64,000 bases of DNA from Nitrosomonas ureae (GCF_900108305.1 NZ_FNUX01000005.1:87162-151161); one strand, 5' to 3'; shown: positions 25,192 through 37,000, counted from the first letter of the stretch. Notes: generated from the letters alone by a model not told the origin. Numbers and translations are program-made.

Positions 25192-26895
25192 ATGAGTGCG
25201 GAATTGACCGGTGCTGAAATTACCATACGGTGTTTGCAGGAAGAAGGCGTAAAGTGTATTTTCGGTTATCCTGGCGGGGCTGTATTATTTATTTATGATG
25301 AATTGTTCAAGCAGGATAAGGTACGGCATATTCTGGTGCGTCACGAACAGGCAGCGATACATGCGGCGGATGGTTATGCGCGCTCCAGCAATAAAGTGGG
25401 GGTAGCGCTGGTGACTTCCGGCCCCGGTGTAACCAATGCAGTGACAGGTATTGCCACGGCTTATATGGATTCGATACCGATGGTGATAATCAGCGGTCAG
25501 GTGCCGACTAACGCTATTGGTTTGGATGCATTTCAGGAAGTGGATACGGTTGGGATTACACGGCCTTGTGTCAAGCACAATTTTCTGGTGAAAGATATTA
25601 CAGAGCTGGCGCATACGATTAAGAAGGCTTTTTACATTGCATCGACAGGTCGTCCGGGCCCCGTGCTGGTAGATATTCCGAAGGATGTTTCGCAGCAAAA
25701 GACCAAATTTGTATATCCTGACAAGGTATCGATGCGTTCTTATAATCCTGTGACGAAAGGGCATGCCAAGCAGATTAAAAAAGCCGTCGAATTGATCCTC
25801 AGTGCTAAGCGTCCGGTGGTTTATGCGGGCGGCGGGGTAATATTGAGTGATGCTGCGCCGCAATTGACCGAGATGACGCAAATGCTGAATTTTCCTTGCA
25901 CCAATACGCTGATGGGATTGGGAGGGTATCCGGCGACTGATAAACAGTCATTGGGTATGTTAGGAATGCATGGTACCTATGAAGCGAACATGGCGATGCA
26001 ATATTGTGATGTTCTGATAGCTGTGGGCGCCCGATTTGATGATCGTGTCATTGGTAATCCAAAGCATTTTTTTAACGAAAACAGGAAGATAATTCATATT
26101 GATATCGATCCGTCGTCAATTTCAAAACGTGTAAGAGTAGATATACCCATTGTTGGGGATGTTTTGGATGTACTCAAGGAATTAATCAAGTTGCTTAAAA
26201 TCGAGAAAGATAAGCCGGACCATGTTGCGTTGAAGGAATGGTGGAAACAGATTGATTTATGGCGTGAGCGGGATTGCCTGAAATTTGATCGCAAGAGCAA
26301 GATTATCAAGCCGCAGATGGTGATCGAGAAATTATTCGAGATTACCAAAGGCGATGCGTTTATAACTTCAGATGTCGGTCAGCATCAAATGTGGGCAGCG
26401 CAGTTTTATAAGTTTGACAAGCCCCGGCGTTGGATCAATTCCGGTGGACTGGGTACGATGGGATTTGGCATGCCTGCCGCAATGGGAGTGCAATTGGCAA
26501 ATCCGCATGGGAAAGTGGCTTGTGTTACTGGTGAAGCGAGTATCCAGATGTGCATTCAGGAGCTATCAACCTGCAAGCAATATAATCTGCCGCTGAAAAT
26601 TATTAATTTGAATAATCGTTACATGGGGATGGTTAGGCAGTGGCAAGAGTTTTTTCACGGGAATCGCTATGCAGAATCGTATATGAATGCGTTGCCTGAT
26701 TTTGTAAAACTGGCCGAAAGCTACGGGCATGTCGGAATGAAAATCGAGAAACCGGAAGATGTCGGAGATGCTTTAAAAGAATCATTTAAGCTTAAAGATC
26801 AGTTGGTGTTTATGGATTTTATTACGGATCAGTCTGAAAATGTTTTTCCCATGGTGCCAGGCGGTAAGGGGCTCTCTGAAATGATTCTGGTATAG
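25192..26895 (+). CDS. ilvB: Acetolactate synthase large subunit
   Basis: 567 residues. The ThDP catalytic Glu is in RHEQAAIHAADGYAR (about 51). FAD- and substrate-region motifs include LVTSGPGVTNAVTGIATAY and GLGTMGFGMPAAMG. The ThDP/Mg segment reads GEASIQMCIQEL and NNRYMGMVRQWQ; Glu at the second position replaces the more common Asp. It condenses pyruvate to acetolactate (or with 2-ketobutyrate), the first common step of valine, leucine and isoleucine synthesis. It is paired with ilvH 7 bases downstream, then ilvC. By neighbourhood it is the ilvI/ilvH-type, valine-sensitive form. Confidence 0.95.
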   Translation: MSAELTGAEITIRCLQEEGVKCIFGYPGGAVLFIYDELFKQDKVRHILVRHEQAAIHAADGYARSSNKVGVALVTSGPGVTNAVTGIATAYMDSIPMVIISGQVPTNAIGLDAFQEVDTVGITRPCVKHNFLVKDITELAHTIKKAFYIASTGRPGPVLVDIPKDVSQQKTKFVYPDKVSMRSYNPVTKGHAKQIKKAVELILSAKRPVVYAGGGVILSDAAPQLTEMTQMLNFPCTNTLMGLGGYPATDKQSLGMLGMHGTYEANMAMQYCDVLIAVGARFDDRVIGNPKHFFNENRKIIHIDIDPSSISKRVRVDIPIVGDVLDVLKELIKLLKIEKDKPDHVALKEWWKQIDLWRERDCLKFDRKSKIIKPQMVIEKLFEITKGDAFITSDVGQHQMWAAQFYKFDKPRRWINSGGLGTMGFGMPAAMGVQLANPHGKVACVTGEASIQMCIQELSTCKQYNLPLKIINLNNRYMGMVRQWQEFFHGNRYAESYMNALPDFVKLAESYGHVGMKIEKPEDVGDALKESFKLKDQLVFMDFITDQSENVFPMVPGGKGLSEMILV

Positions 26896-26902
26896 AAAAT
26901 AA

Positions 26903-27394
26903 ATGCGACATATTATTTCGTTATTAATGGAAAACGAGGCGGGCGCTTTGTCTCGTGTAGCAGGTCTGTTTTCGGCGCGGGGCTATAATATTGAATCGCT
27001 TTCAGTTGCACCTACTGAAGATCTAACTTTGTCACGCATGACGCTGGTAACCGTTGGGTCGGACGAAGTCGTAGAGCAAGTGACCAAGCAATTGAATAAA
27101 TTGATCGAAGTGGTGAAAATTATAGATTTGAGCGATGGAAATCACATTGAACGTGAATTGATGCTGGTGAAAGTGCGTGCAGTTGATGCGGAACGTGAGG
27201 AGATTAAGCGGTTAGCTGAAATTTTCCGTGGCTCTATTATCGATGTTACGGATAAGTCTTATACCATTGAATTAACAGGTACCAGCGAGAAATTGGATGC
27301 ATTTCTTGAAGCTATTGAATCCAGTGCAGTACTCGAAACCGTGCGAACCGGTGCTTCCGGTATAGGGCGCGGAGAATGGATTTTAAAGGTATAA
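26903..27394 (+). CDS. ilvH: Acetolactate synthase small (regulatory) subunit
   Basis: 163 residues with an N-terminal ACT domain (RHIISLLMENEAGALSRVAG, then GYNIESLSVAPTED) and the C-terminal ALS_ss domain. In characterised IlvH the ACT dimer binds valine for feedback inhibition; the Asn/Gly-rich loop ENEAGALSRV fits that site. It starts 7 bases after ilvB and acts as its regulatory subunit. Length is normal. Confidence 0.95.
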   Translation: MRHIISLLMENEAGALSRVAGLFSARGYNIESLSVAPTEDLTLSRMTLVTVGSDEVVEQVTKQLNKLIEVVKIIDLSDGNHIERELMLVKVRAVDAEREEIKRLAEIFRGSIIDVTDKSYTIELTGTSEKLDAFLEAIESSAVLETVRTGASGIGRGEWILKV

Positions 27395-27455
27395 TTCGCA
27401 ATTGCCAATTTACGCGGATCTCAAGGTTAGTAATCCAGAGTATTCAATTTGTTAA

Positions 27456-28529
<1,074 letters not shown>

Positions 28530-28592
28530 CTGATTATTTCATTATTAGAATTTTAATTTCTTTATTTACGGAGCTATTGTAGTAATTTATTT

Positions 28593-29243
28593 ATGGCTTA
28601 TTATCCTCATCCTATTATTGCTCGCGAAGGCTGGTTGCATATCGCGATAGCATTTTCTGTTGCGTTTGGTGCAGTGTTTCTGGTTGGTTGGCTCTGGTCA
28701 ATACCGTTCTGGGTGATTGCTTTTTTCGTTTTGCAGTTTTTTCGTGATCCACCGAGGGAAGTGCCATCTAATCGCAATGCTATATTGGCACCGGCGGATG
28801 GCAGAATTGTTGCAGTTGAGAAAACTCAGGATCCTTATTTGGAGCGGGAAGCTGTCAAAATCAGCGTATTTATGAATGTATTTAATGTACATTCCAATCG
28901 CAGCCCTATTGATGGCGAAATACGTGATAAGTGGTATTTTCCAGGTAAATTCGTAAATGCGGATTTACCCAAAGCGTCGCTGGAGAATGAGCGCAATGCA
29001 TTATGGATTAAAGCCGATAATGGTGCTGATGTGACTTGTGTCCAGGTAGCGGGACTCATTGCGAAACGGATTATTTGTCAAGTATCGCCGGGAGATCATA
29101 TGACGCGTGGGCAACGCTTTGGGTTTATACGCTTTGGTTCGAGAGTGGATGTATATTTACCGCTGAATACTAAAATTAATGTCAATATCGGCGATAGAGT
29201 ATCAGCAACATTGACCATTCTGGCTGAGTTTCGAGAAGAATAA
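28593..29243 (+). CDS. psd: Phosphatidylserine decarboxylase proenzyme, short type
   Basis: 216 residues. Two hydrophobic stretches near the N-terminus (about 15-48) are followed by LAPADGRIV and [17 protein letters not shown] (the His of the decarboxylase site). The self-cleavage motif in [11 protein letters not shown] gives the pyruvoyl prosthetic group from the Ser of Gly-Ser (about 183-184). It makes phosphatidylethanolamine from phosphatidylserine at the membrane. It lies next to pssA, which makes its substrate. The short psd-A class with an ilv neighbourhood is common in betaproteobacteria. Confidence 0.93.
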   Translation: MAYYPHPIIAREGWLHIAIAFSVAFGAVFLVGWLWSIPFWVIAFFVLQFFRDPPREVPSNRNAILAPADGRIVAVEKTQDPYLEREAVKISVFMNVFNVHSNRSPIDGEIRDKWYFPGKFVNADLPKASLENERNALWIKADNGADVTCVQVAGLIAKRIICQVSPGDHMTRGQRFGFIRFGSRVDVYLPLNTKINVNIGDRVSATLTILAEFREE

Positions 29244-29406
29244 GTCAAAAGGGTAAGTTAATAAATGGGTTTCTTTCTGCTTTTTTAGTATAATTTTATT
29301 GTCAAAAGCCCATTTTTTTATATTGTCTTTCTACGGTGTTTTTGAATTAATGATCCATTGATTATTCTTACTACTATCAGCATTTTCTTTCATTAACTAA
29401 TAAATA

Positions 29407-30180
29407 ATGCCCGATTCCATATCAGAACGCACTGTACTCAAATCTAGATTACGCAGGCGTGGTATCTATTTATTACCGAATTTATTCACAACGGCCGCAT
29501 TGTTTGCTGGATTTTATGCCATTGTGCAGGCAATGAATGGGAATTTTGAGTATTCGGCAATTGCCGTCTTTATTGCGATGGTTCTTGACGGACTAGATGG
29601 CCGAGTGGCACGCCTTACTGGAACTCAAAGTGAGTTTGGTGCCGAATACGATAGTATGTCGGATATGGTTTCTTTTGGCGTTGCGCCTGCATTGATAGTA
29701 TATGAATGGGCCTTGAAAGAAATGAATCAGTGGGGTTGGATCGTTGCGTTTATATACTGTGCATGCGCAGCTTTACGGCTTGCGCGATTCAATACTAATA
29801 TCGAAGTGGTTGATAAACGTTTCTTCCAGGGCCTGCCCAGTCCCGCCGCCGCTGCGCTGATAGCGGGACTTGTGTGGGTGACGCTCAATTTTCAGATACA
29901 AGGGAGTGATGTTAAATGGCTAGCAAGTATCGTTACACTGTTTGCTGCATTTACTATGGTGAGTAATATTCCGTATTATAGCGGAAAAGAGATAAATCTA
30001 CGTCGAAGAGTACCTTTCTTTACAGTACTGTTATTAGTTTTGTTTTTCTTTGTATTGATACCCAGTCATCCGCCTTTGGTTTTATTTTTCTTATTTGCAG
30101 CGTATGCGTTTTCGGGATATTTCATTAAGTTATGGCGCTTTGGTAAAAGCAAAAGAAGTAGTGACACAATTAATTCCTGA
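29407..30180 (+). CDS. pssA: CDP-diacylglycerol--serine O-phosphatidyltransferase
   Basis: 257 residues with several membrane segments. The CDP-alcohol phosphotransferase signature D-G-x2-A-R-x8-G-x3-D-x3-D is complete in DGRVARLTGTQSEFGAEYDS and the following MSD (about 64-86). It transfers a phosphatidyl group from CDP-diacylglycerol to serine and feeds psd just upstream. The gap 29244-29406 holds a T-rich stretch with a loose stem (AATGGGT.../...GCCCATT, then T run at about 29313) that might partly terminate transcripts after psd. Confidence 0.92.
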   Translation: MPDSISERTVLKSRLRRRGIYLLPNLFTTAALFAGFYAIVQAMNGNFEYSAIAVFIAMVLDGLDGRVARLTGTQSEFGAEYDSMSDMVSFGVAPALIVYEWALKEMNQWGWIVAFIYCACAALRLARFNTNIEVVDKRFFQGLPSPAAAALIAGLVWVTLNFQIQGSDVKWLASIVTLFAAFTMVSNIPYYSGKEINLRRRVPFFTVLLLVLFFFVLIPSHPPLVLFFLFAAYAFSGYFIKLWRFGKSKRSSDTINS

Positions 30181-30226
30181 AGTTTACCTCTTGCATTCGA
30201 AGGAAAAATTAATTATATTTTCATTC

Positions 30227-30319
30227 ATGATGTTTGAAAAAAACGATAAATACTTTTTCTCCCTGCTTGCAGTTTCTATTACGACACTGGCGTATCTGCT
30301 ATTGCGCCTTGCGCGCTAA
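30227..30319 (+). CDS. Possible leucine-rich leader peptide before leuA
   Basis: 30 codons from ATG ATG at 30227: MMFEKNDKYFFS then LLAVSITTLAYLLLRLAR. Seven leucines lie in the last 18 codons, with a run of codons CTG CTA TTG CGC CTT just before the stop. It ends 31 bases before a 10 bp hairpin (30350-30374) that precedes leuA. This is the arrangement of an amino acid attenuator, but the hairpin is AT-rich and has no clean U tract, so it may be chance. Confidence 0.3.
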   Translation: MMFEKNDKYFFSLLAVSITTLAYLLLRLAR

Positions 30320-30349
30320 ATTTTCTCTCCCTAATCTTCTTTCTTCCCT

Positions 30350-30374
30350 ATAAAATTCGAATAGCGAATTTTAT
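30350..30374 (+). promoter_or_regulatory. Hairpin upstream of leuA (possible attenuator)
   Basis: ATAAAATTCG (30350-30359) and CGAATTTTAT (30365-30374) are perfect complements with a 5-base loop, 36 bases before the leuA ATG. It could terminate the pssA transcript or act as an attenuator with the leucine-rich short frame before it. Confidence 0.4.
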
Positions 30375-30410
30375 CTTACTTTAAGATTTCTTCTTCATGT
30401 GGAGAGCATA

Positions 30411-31943
30411 ATGCAAGAGCATTTGATTATTTTTGACACAACGTTGCGCGATGGCGAACAAAGTCCGGGTGCATCCATGACTAAGGAAGAAAAGGTGCGC
30501 ATTGCTTGGCAACTGGAGCGCATGGGTGTGGATGTTATCGAAGCAGGTTTTCCGGCAGCATCAAATGGAGATTTTGAGGCCGTAAAGGCAGTTGCTGACT
30601 CAGTCAAGGATAGTGTGGTGTGTGGGTTAGCGCGTGCGATTGAAACTGATATTCAGCGTACGGGTGAGGCGTTAAAAGGCGCGCAATTAGCACGCATTCA
30701 TACTTTCATTGCGACATCGCCGGTTCACATGAAGAAAAAATTGCGGATGTCACCTGATCAGGTGATAACACAAGCCGTGAAAGCTGTGAAATGGGCGCGT
30801 CAATACACCGATAATATTGAGTTTTCCCCAGAGGATGCTGGTCGATCAGAATTAGACTTTTTGTGTCAGATACTTGAGGCTGTGATCGACGCGGGCGCAA
30901 CCACGGTTAATATTCCTGATACGGTTGGTTATACCATGCCGGATCAGTTCGGGACGCTTATTCGAAATTTACGTGAGCGCGTTCCGAATTCAGATAAGGC
31001 AATTTTCTCGGTTCATTGCCACAATGATTTAGGGCAGGCTGTGGCTAATTCATTGACTGCGGTGATGAATGGGGCACGGCAGGTTGAATGTACCATCAAT
31101 GGTTTGGGAGAAAGAGCGGGTAATGCTGCGTTGGAAGAAATCGTGATGGCTGTCCGTACCCGCCAGGATTATTTTCCTTGCGATACACGAATTGATACAA
31201 CACATATCGTTTCGGCAAGTAAACTGGTTTCCGGTATTACCGGCTTTCCAGTCCAACCCAATAAAGCGATAGTAGGTGCGAATGCTTTTGCACATGAATC
31301 GGGCATTCATCAAGATGGCGTATTGAAACACCGCGAGACATATGAAATCATGCGTGCAGAAGATGTGGGTTGGGGTGCGAACAAATTATTGCTGGGAAAG
31401 CATTCGGGACGTAACGCTTTTCGGAATCGTCTGGTGGAACTTGGCATCGAGTTGGAATCCGAAGAGATGCTGAATAATACTTTTATGCGCTTCAAGGAGT
31501 TAGCAGATAAAAAACATGAAATATTCGATGAAGATCTTCATGCATTGGTTTCGGATGAGGAGTTAGTACTGCATGAATGCTTTCGGCTGATCTCGTTGAT
31601 TGTGCATAGTGAAACGGGTGAGATCCCTTACGCGCGCGTGGTGATTTCGGATAACGGAAATGAAATGAGCGCTGATTCTGAAGGAAGCGGTCCGGTGGAT
31701 GCCACTTTCCGTGCGATTGAGAAACTGCTTTCGAGCGAAGCGAAGCTGCAACTATACTCTGTCAACAATATTACCAGTGGCACTGATGCACAAGGCGAAG
31801 TAACCGTGCGATTACAAAAATCTGACCGTATTGTTAATGGACATGGTGCAGATACCGATATTGTCGTGGCTTCTGCAAAAGCATATCTGAGCGCATTAAA
31901 TAAGTTATGCAGCAAATTGGAACGGGCGCATCCTCAAGTGTAG
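30411..31943 (+). CDS. leuA: 2-isopropylmalate synthase
   Basis: 510 residues from the ATG at 30411 (GGAGAG upstream). The metal and catalytic motif [13 protein letters not shown] is at about 7-19, and [13 protein letters not shown] with its His-x-His lies near 202-214. The C-terminal LeuA_dimer regulatory domain ([30 protein letters not shown]) is where leucine binds in relatives. It performs the first committed step of leucine synthesis. It ends the ilv-psd-pss-leu cluster. Confidence 0.95.
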   Translation: MQEHLIIFDTTLRDGEQSPGASMTKEEKVRIAWQLERMGVDVIEAGFPAASNGDFEAVKAVADSVKDSVVCGLARAIETDIQRTGEALKGAQLARIHTFIATSPVHMKKKLRMSPDQVITQAVKAVKWARQYTDNIEFSPEDAGRSELDFLCQILEAVIDAGATTVNIPDTVGYTMPDQFGTLIRNLRERVPNSDKAIFSVHCHNDLGQAVANSLTAVMNGARQVECTINGLGERAGNAALEEIVMAVRTRQDYFPCDTRIDTTHIVSASKLVSGITGFPVQPNKAIVGANAFAHESGIHQDGVLKHRETYEIMRAEDVGWGANKLLLGKHSGRNAFRNRLVELGIELESEEMLNNTFMRFKELADKKHEIFDEDLHALVSDEELVLHECFRLISLIVHSETGEIPYARVVISDNGNEMSADSEGSGPVDATFRAIEKLLSSEAKLQLYSVNNITSGTDAQGEVTVRLQKSDRIVNGHGADTDIVVASAKAYLSALNKLCSKLERAHPQV

Positions 31944-31988
31944 TTGCCATGGGATTGTTGATAAATCTGAAAGAAAGCTTCTCTTTGC

Positions 31989-32456
31989 ATGATGAAAAAT
32001 AAATTAAGCATATCGGTTTGTACAGCAGTTTTATTGCTAAGTTTTCAGGTGCAGGCATTTCAATTTAAAGATGCAACGGGTGAGCTTCATAAGCTTGAGG
32101 ACTATAAGGGGCGCTGGGTATTGATTAATTTTTGGGCAACCTGGTGCCCGCCTTGCCTTAAAGAAATTCCTGATTTGATTTCACTATATCAGGATCGTAA
32201 GGATATTATGGTTATTGGAGTTGCGATGGATTATAGCGATCCACAAGAAATTATGAGCTTTGTGCGTTCTCTGTCAATCAACTATCCTATCGTATTAGGT
32301 GATCGGAAAATTGCTTCTCAACTAGATGATATCTCATTATTGCCCAGCACGTATTTTTATGATCCTAACGGTAATCCCGCTGCACGGCAGCTAGGCATTA
32401 TTTCGCGGGAGAGTATCGAAAAATTTATTGAGTCAAAATCAGTGGAAAAGAAGTAA
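31989..32456 (+). CDS. TlpA/ResA-type thioredoxin-like protein
   Basis: 155 residues with a signal peptide (about 1-23, ending VQA) and a thioredoxin fold of the TlpA/ResA group: FWATWCPPCLKEIP with active-site cysteines C53 and C56, and the cis-Pro in LLPSTYFYD. It is predicted to reduce disulfides in the periplasm, for example during cytochrome c maturation or on copper-site cysteines. The precise client is unknown. It is convergent with the lytic transglycosylase gene. Confidence 0.88.
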   Translation: MMKNKLSISVCTAVLLLSFQVQAFQFKDATGELHKLEDYKGRWVLINFWATWCPPCLKEIPDLISLYQDRKDIMVIGVAMDYSDPQEIMSFVRSLSINYPIVLGDRKIASQLDDISLLPSTYFYDPNGNPAARQLGIISRESIEKFIESKSVEKK

Positions 32457-32539
32457 TACCTATCCGCACTGACTCTGCAGCAGTTGTTTCCATTGTTAAT
32501 TAGTTTATCGATTATAAGCTTATTCGATTGCGATGATGT

Positions 32540-33118
32540 TTAGCGCCAGGTGGTTTGCCATCTATTGAATACAAGTTGCGGGTAAGAAGCTTCTCCCAAG
32601 CTACCATTATATCTTCCGAGCGCACGGAAATAATCCCCATTTTCCTTATCTAAGTAATGCCGAAGAATGGTGCATCCATAGCGCAAATTCATGCGCAAGT
32701 GAAAAAGATTGTGATCTTGATGACCGATGACGCCTATCCAAAATGGCATGATTTGCATATAGCCGCGCGCGCCCGCATGAGAAACGGCATATTTTTTAAA
32801 GCCACTTTCAACTTGAATGACGCTTAGCACCAGTTGGGGATCCAGTCCTGCTCGTGTTGCTTCATAATAAACCGTTCTTAAAAAATCCTCTCGTTCGATT
32901 AGATCGGGTATGTATTTTTCTAAACGATGACTCATGCTGATGAGCCAGGTAACATTATCTGCAATAGCTGCATATTCTATGTATGAAGCGGCTTGATCAC
33001 TCGTTTCGTGCAGAATGATTGTTTGCGTATTGGCAGCGAGATGCTCATAACCCGGATTGTTGGCATAAATAAGGCTTGGAACGAGTAATAAGAGTATTGC
33101 GAAGGTTAATCTATGCAT
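32540..33118 (-). CDS. Lytic transglycosylase (SLT domain)
   Basis: 192 residues with a signal peptide (about 1-19, [10 protein letters not shown]). The SLT/goose-lysozyme-like domain has the catalytic Glu in [14 protein letters not shown] (about 104) and [12 protein letters not shown], with the final GRYNGSLG motif. It would cleave peptidoglycan glycan strands in the periplasm. Its start overlaps the end of proS by 13 bases, so it is translated from the same transcript. Confidence 0.9.
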   Translation of the reverse strand: MHRLTFAILLLLVPSLIYANNPGYEHLAANTQTIILHETSDQAASYIEYAAIADNVTWLISMSHRLEKYIPDLIEREDFLRTVYYEATRAGLDPQLVLSVIQVESGFKKYAVSHAGARGYMQIMPFWIGVIGHQDHNLFHLRMNLRYGCTILRHYLDKENGDYFRALGRYNGSLGEASYPQLVFNRWQTTWR

Positions 33119-34815
33119 AGTTTGGTGGATATAAATGGAAAAATTTCATCAATAAAGATCACTTGAGGAGAGCGATCTTTCCGGCTTTGATATTCAATAG
33201 TTGATTGCTTGAGTCCGCGTTCTCCAATCACAATTCGATGTGGAATGCCCATTAGTTCCGTATCAGCAAACATAACGCCGGGACGTTCATCCCGATCGTC
33301 TAAAAGTACTTCTATGCGTGCACCCAAGAATTGTTGATAAAGTTTTTCTACAATTTCTTTTACTTGAGGGCTCTTCTGCAAACCGATCGGAATTATTGCT
33401 AACTGAAATGGTGCTATTGCAGCTGGAAAAATAATACCATGCTCATCGTGGTTTTGCTCGATGGCGGCAGCCACAATACGCGAGACGCCAATACCGTAAC
33501 AACCCATTTCCATATGTTGAGCGCATCCAGATTCATCTAAATAAGTGGCTTTCATAATTTTAGAATACTTCGTACGTAACTGGAAAATATGCCCTACTTC
33601 TATTCCTCGGCAAATTTCTAAAATGCCTTTCCCATCAGGAGATGCATCACCCGGAACTACATTCCTAATATCAAAGACATATTCCGGTAGCTTAAGATCA
33701 CGACCAAAATTGACATGCATCAAGTGAAAACCTTCTTCATTTGCACCGCAAACAAAATTACTCATATTCATAACTGCTTGATCTGCAATCACGCAGGTAT
33801 TTAACCCGACCGGACCGATATATCCGGGAACCGTGTCGGTTTCATCTAGAATATCTTCTTCATTTGCTAACTGAAATTCAGATAAAAAGGGTATTTTCCT
33901 TACTTTTAATTCGTTCAGTTGGTGATCGCCACGCAATAATAATAAAAATATTCGATCATTAGCTTTTACAGCGAGTGTTTTTAAGGTTTTGTTCAATGGG
34001 ATTTTTAAGAATTCTGCAACCTCAACACAAGTTCGTTTGCTCGGGGTGGCAATTTTTTGCATGCTGCCATCGGGAATGCTGCGGCTTTGAGGGAGTGTTG
34101 GCGAACTGGCCAATTCAATATTGGCCGCATAATCCGAATCAGGACAGAATGCGATTGCATCCTCGCCAGAGTCCGCTAAAACGTGAAACTCATGTGAGCC
34201 GCTACCCCCTATGGCACCCGTATCAGCTGTGACTGCGCGAAATTGCAATCCGAGGCGAGTAAAAATACGATTGTAGGTTTCGTACATGAGCTGATAGGTC
34301 TGCATTAAACTATCTTCATTCGTATGAAATGAGTATGCATCTTTCATGACAAACTCGCGCGCACGCATTACCCCAAAGCGAGGCCTGATTTCATCGCGAA
34401 ATTTAGTTTGTATTTGATAGAAATTGAGTGGCAGCTGGCGATAGCTTTTGATTTCCTTGCGCGCAATATCGGTGATGACTTCTTCGTGGGTGGGGCCAAA
34501 ACAGAAATCGTGTTTATGGCGATCTTTGATTTTTAGCATTTGTAGTCCGAATACATCCCATCTTCCAGTTTCTTGCCATAATTCTGCAGGTTGTATAGCG
34601 GGCATTAAAACCTCCACGGCGCCACTGCTGTTCATTTCTTCACGTATAATGTTTTCGATTTTTCTTAATACTCTCAAACCCAGTGGCATCCATGTGTATA
34701 GTCCACTCCCGAGGCGTTTGATGAGCCCGGCGCGCAACATAAGCTTGTGACTAATCAGCTCTGCTTCCGCGGGTGCTTCTTTGAGTGTTGAAACAAAAAA
34801 TTGTGAGACGCGCAT
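33106..34815 (-). CDS. proS: Prolyl-tRNA synthetase (bacterial type)
   Basis: 569 residues. Class II motifs are present: motif 1 around [24 protein letters not shown], motif 2 around [25 protein letters not shown] and motif 3 [17 protein letters not shown]. An insertion (editing, INS) domain lies between about 225 and 390 ([19 protein letters not shown]). The C-terminal anticodon-binding domain contains [26 protein letters not shown]. It charges tRNA-Pro. It is divergent from rppH across a 210-base gap that must hold both promoters. Confidence 0.96.
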   Translation of the reverse strand: MRVSQFFVSTLKEAPAEAELISHKLMLRAGLIKRLGSGLYTWMPLGLRVLRKIENIIREEMNSSGAVEVLMPAIQPAELWQETGRWDVFGLQMLKIKDRHKHDFCFGPTHEEVITDIARKEIKSYRQLPLNFYQIQTKFRDEIRPRFGVMRAREFVMKDAYSFHTNEDSLMQTYQLMYETYNRIFTRLGLQFRAVTADTGAIGGSGSHEFHVLADSGEDAIAFCPDSDYAANIELASSPTLPQSRSIPDGSMQKIATPSKRTCVEVAEFLKIPLNKTLKTLAVKANDRIFLLLLRGDHQLNELKVRKIPFLSEFQLANEEDILDETDTVPGYIGPVGLNTCVIADQAVMNMSNFVCGANEEGFHLMHVNFGRDLKLPEYVFDIRNVVPGDASPDGKGILEICRGIEVGHIFQLRTKYSKIMKATYLDESGCAQHMEMGCYGIGVSRIVAAAIEQNHDEHGIIFPAAIAPFQLAIIPIGLQKSPQVKEIVEKLYQQFLGARIEVLLDDRDERPGVMFADTELMGIPHRIVIGERGLKQSTIEYQSRKDRSPQVIFIDEIFPFISTKLCID

Positions 34816-35025
34816 GAGCTATTCCATTATGATAAGAAATAATAATTTTACCGTGAAATGCTTGTTTATAGTGTGCAGTAGTTCATGGGTCATGCGCCCG
34901 TGATTTATTTAGGTAATCAACGATATGAAAAGACATGAGTTTTTGTTTTTGGGTTATGAATACTTTCAATCTATCGTAAAGTATGAAAAAATCCATCTAT
35001 TTGATGGGTCAAATGAACAATTCAT

Positions 35026-35586
35026 ATGATTGACCGTAATGGATATCGCCCCAACGTCGGTATTATTCTCTTGAATTCAAGAAACGAAGTTTTTTGGAGT
35101 AAACGCATTAGACAGAATTCTTGGCAATTTCCACAGGGAGGCATTAAGTCTGGAGAAAGTCCAGAGCAAGCCATGTATCGAGAGCTGAGTGAAGAAATAG
35201 GGTTGCGCCCGAATCATGTTGAAATTGTTGGGCGTACACGTGATTGGCTGAGATATGAAGTGCCTGATCGATGGATTAGACGTGAATGGCGCGGCAATTA
35301 TAAGGGGCAGAAGCAGATTTGGTATCTGTTGCGACTGGTCGGGCGCGATAGCGATGTTTCGTTACGTCAAAGCACTCATCCAGAATTTGATGCATGGCGC
35401 TGGAATCAATATTGGGTTGAGTTAGACTCGGTCGTGGAATTTAAACGCAAAGTTTATAAACAGGCATTGACAGAGTTGTCACGCCTGTTAAAAACAGATC
35501 CTTGTCAATGTGCTGATTATGATGTGGATACTTTGGCTGGGGTTGGTAGGAAGGCTCTGACTGATCAATTGGAAGTGAACGAATAA
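35026..35586 (+). CDS. rppH: RNA pyrophosphohydrolase
   Basis: 186 residues. A complete Nudix box G-x5-E-x7-R-E-U-x-E-E-x-G-U spans 38-60 (start [10 protein letters not shown], end RELSEEIGL). [12 protein letters not shown] at the N-terminus and KRKVYKQAL with the preceding DAWRW are typical of RppH. It removes pyrophosphate from the 5' end of transcripts, which triggers decay, and it works in the same RNA world as Hfq, encoded about 1.4 kb downstream. Confidence 0.94.
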   Translation: MIDRNGYRPNVGIILLNSRNEVFWSKRIRQNSWQFPQGGIKSGESPEQAMYRELSEEIGLRPNHVEIVGRTRDWLRYEVPDRWIRREWRGNYKGQKQIWYLLRLVGRDSDVSLRQSTHPEFDAWRWNQYWVELDSVVEFKRKVYKQALTELSRLLKTDPCQCADYDVDTLAGVGRKALTDQLEVNE

Positions 35587-35719
35587 GAACGAATCTATCA
35601 TAAGCAGATCTTGGAATCATTCTTTTGGTTTTGTTATGAATCTAAGAGAAATAGAAGTGGATGGTTTAGTTTTATTTTTTAATAAATTTCCCATCTGTGA
35701 GCTTTTCATCAGGCGTAAT

Positions 35720-35739
35720 CGGCTGCGCCATTACAGCCG
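35720..35739 (+). promoter_or_regulatory. Small hairpin in the leader of the peroxidase gene
   Basis: CGGCTG and CAGCCG (35720-35725, 35734-35739) form a 6 bp stem with an 8-base loop, 27 bases before the start. It has only a short, mixed T tract afterwards. It could end rppH or shape the leader. Weak. Confidence 0.25.
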
Positions 35740-35766
35740 CTTATTATTAAATTAGGGAGAGTACCG

Positions 35767-36759
35767 ATGAAGATGCATATACTGGTTGCATCACTTTTAT
35801 CGATTGGCATGCTTGCCATTTCGGTTAATACTTCAGCCAATGAGCCTATCCAACCTATTAAACCTGCAAAAGTTGAAAATGCTGATATGGTTGAGTTGGG
35901 AAAAATGCTGTTTTTTGATCCGCGTTTATCTATGTCTGGATTTATTTCTTGTAACTCTTGCCATAATTTGAGCATGGGTGGAACAGATAATCTTCCGAGT
36001 TCTATCGGTCATAAATGGCATCAAGGACCAATTAATGCTCCAACTGTATTAAATTCCAGTATGAGTTTGGCGCAATTCTGGGATGGGCGCGCTAAAGATT
36101 TAAAAGAGCAAGCCGGGGGGCCGATTGCAAATCCAGGAGAAATGGGTTCGACACATAAAATTGCCGTTGATGTAATACAATCGATTCCTCAATATCGTAC
36201 CTATTTTGAGAAAGCGTTTGGATCAGACCAAGTTGATATTGATCGAATAACCACCGCAATTGCAGCTTTTGAGGAGACGCTGGTTACTCCGGGATCCCGT
36301 TTTGATAAATGGCTGGAAGGAGACAAAAAGGCCTTAAATCAGCAAGAACTTGAAGGGTATGCGCTATTCAAAAGTAGCGGGTGCACTGGTTGTCATAACG
36401 GGCAAGCTGTAGGAGGTGCACTGTATCAGAAGTTTGGTGTTTATCATCCTTATGAAACAAAAAGTAAGGTGGAAGGCCGGAAAGCGGTTACTGGAAAAGA
36501 TTCTGATTTGAATGTCTTTAAAGTGCCAACCTTGCGTAATATAGAATTAACTTATCCCTACTTTCATGATGGCGCTGTAACCACATTAGAAGATGCAGTA
36601 AGGATAATGGGTAAAGTGCAATTAGATCGCGACTTCAACAAGAAAGAAATTGATAGTATCGTTGCCTTTTTGAAGACGCTAACGGGTGTGCAGCCTGAAA
36701 TTATATTGCCCATTCTTCCACCATCAAATAATAATACGCCTAAGCCAGTACCATTTTAA
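35767..36759 (+). CDS. ccpA: Dihaem cytochrome c peroxidase family protein
   Basis: 330 residues with a signal peptide (about 1-24, NTSANE). Two c-type haem sites are present: CNSCH (C62, C65, H66) and CTGCH (about 206-210). PRLSMSGFISCNSCHNLSMGG, NAPTVLNSS, FWDGRAKDL and VPTLRNIELTYPYFHDGA are standard for CcpA/MauG-like peroxidases. The enzyme reduces hydrogen peroxide in the periplasm with electrons from cytochrome c. The C-terminus is Pro/Asn-rich. It stands alone between rppH and hfq. Confidence 0.92.
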   Translation: MKMHILVASLLSIGMLAISVNTSANEPIQPIKPAKVENADMVELGKMLFFDPRLSMSGFISCNSCHNLSMGGTDNLPSSIGHKWHQGPINAPTVLNSSMSLAQFWDGRAKDLKEQAGGPIANPGEMGSTHKIAVDVIQSIPQYRTYFEKAFGSDQVDIDRITTAIAAFEETLVTPGSRFDKWLEGDKKALNQQELEGYALFKSSGCTGCHNGQAVGGALYQKFGVYHPYETKSKVEGRKAVTGKDSDLNVFKVPTLRNIELTYPYFHDGAVTTLEDAVRIMGKVQLDRDFNKKEIDSIVAFLKTLTGVQPEIILPILPPSNNNTPKPVPF

Positions 36760-36825
36760 TTGTTGCAATCGAACAGAAGATTGTTGAAATTTCGGTATTA
36801 CGATTATAGTGCTAGGCGAGTCTCG

Positions 36826-36859
36826 GATCACCCAGATTATGATTATAGTCTGGGTGATC
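36826..36859 (+). terminator. Inverted repeat after the peroxidase gene
   Basis: GATCACCCAGA (36826-36836) and TCTGGGTGATC (36849-36859) are perfect 11 bp complements with a 12-base loop, 67 bases after the stop. No U tract is visible, so it is a terminator-like hairpin only. Confidence 0.5.
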
Positions 36860-37000
36860 TGAAAAGTATTTAGTTGTAAAATTAATTTGATATAACGGTT
36901 CTACTGAACGCTGAATGAGTAAAATCTGATATAGATTTACATTTAGAAATAAAGTAGAGTTACCATTCCGATAATGAATAATTAAAATAGGGAATTACCT

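Noticed and set aside
29261..29322. Loose stem with T run between psd and pssA
   Set aside because: Long loop and wobble pairs; kept only as a remark at pssA because the genes are otherwise arranged as an operon.
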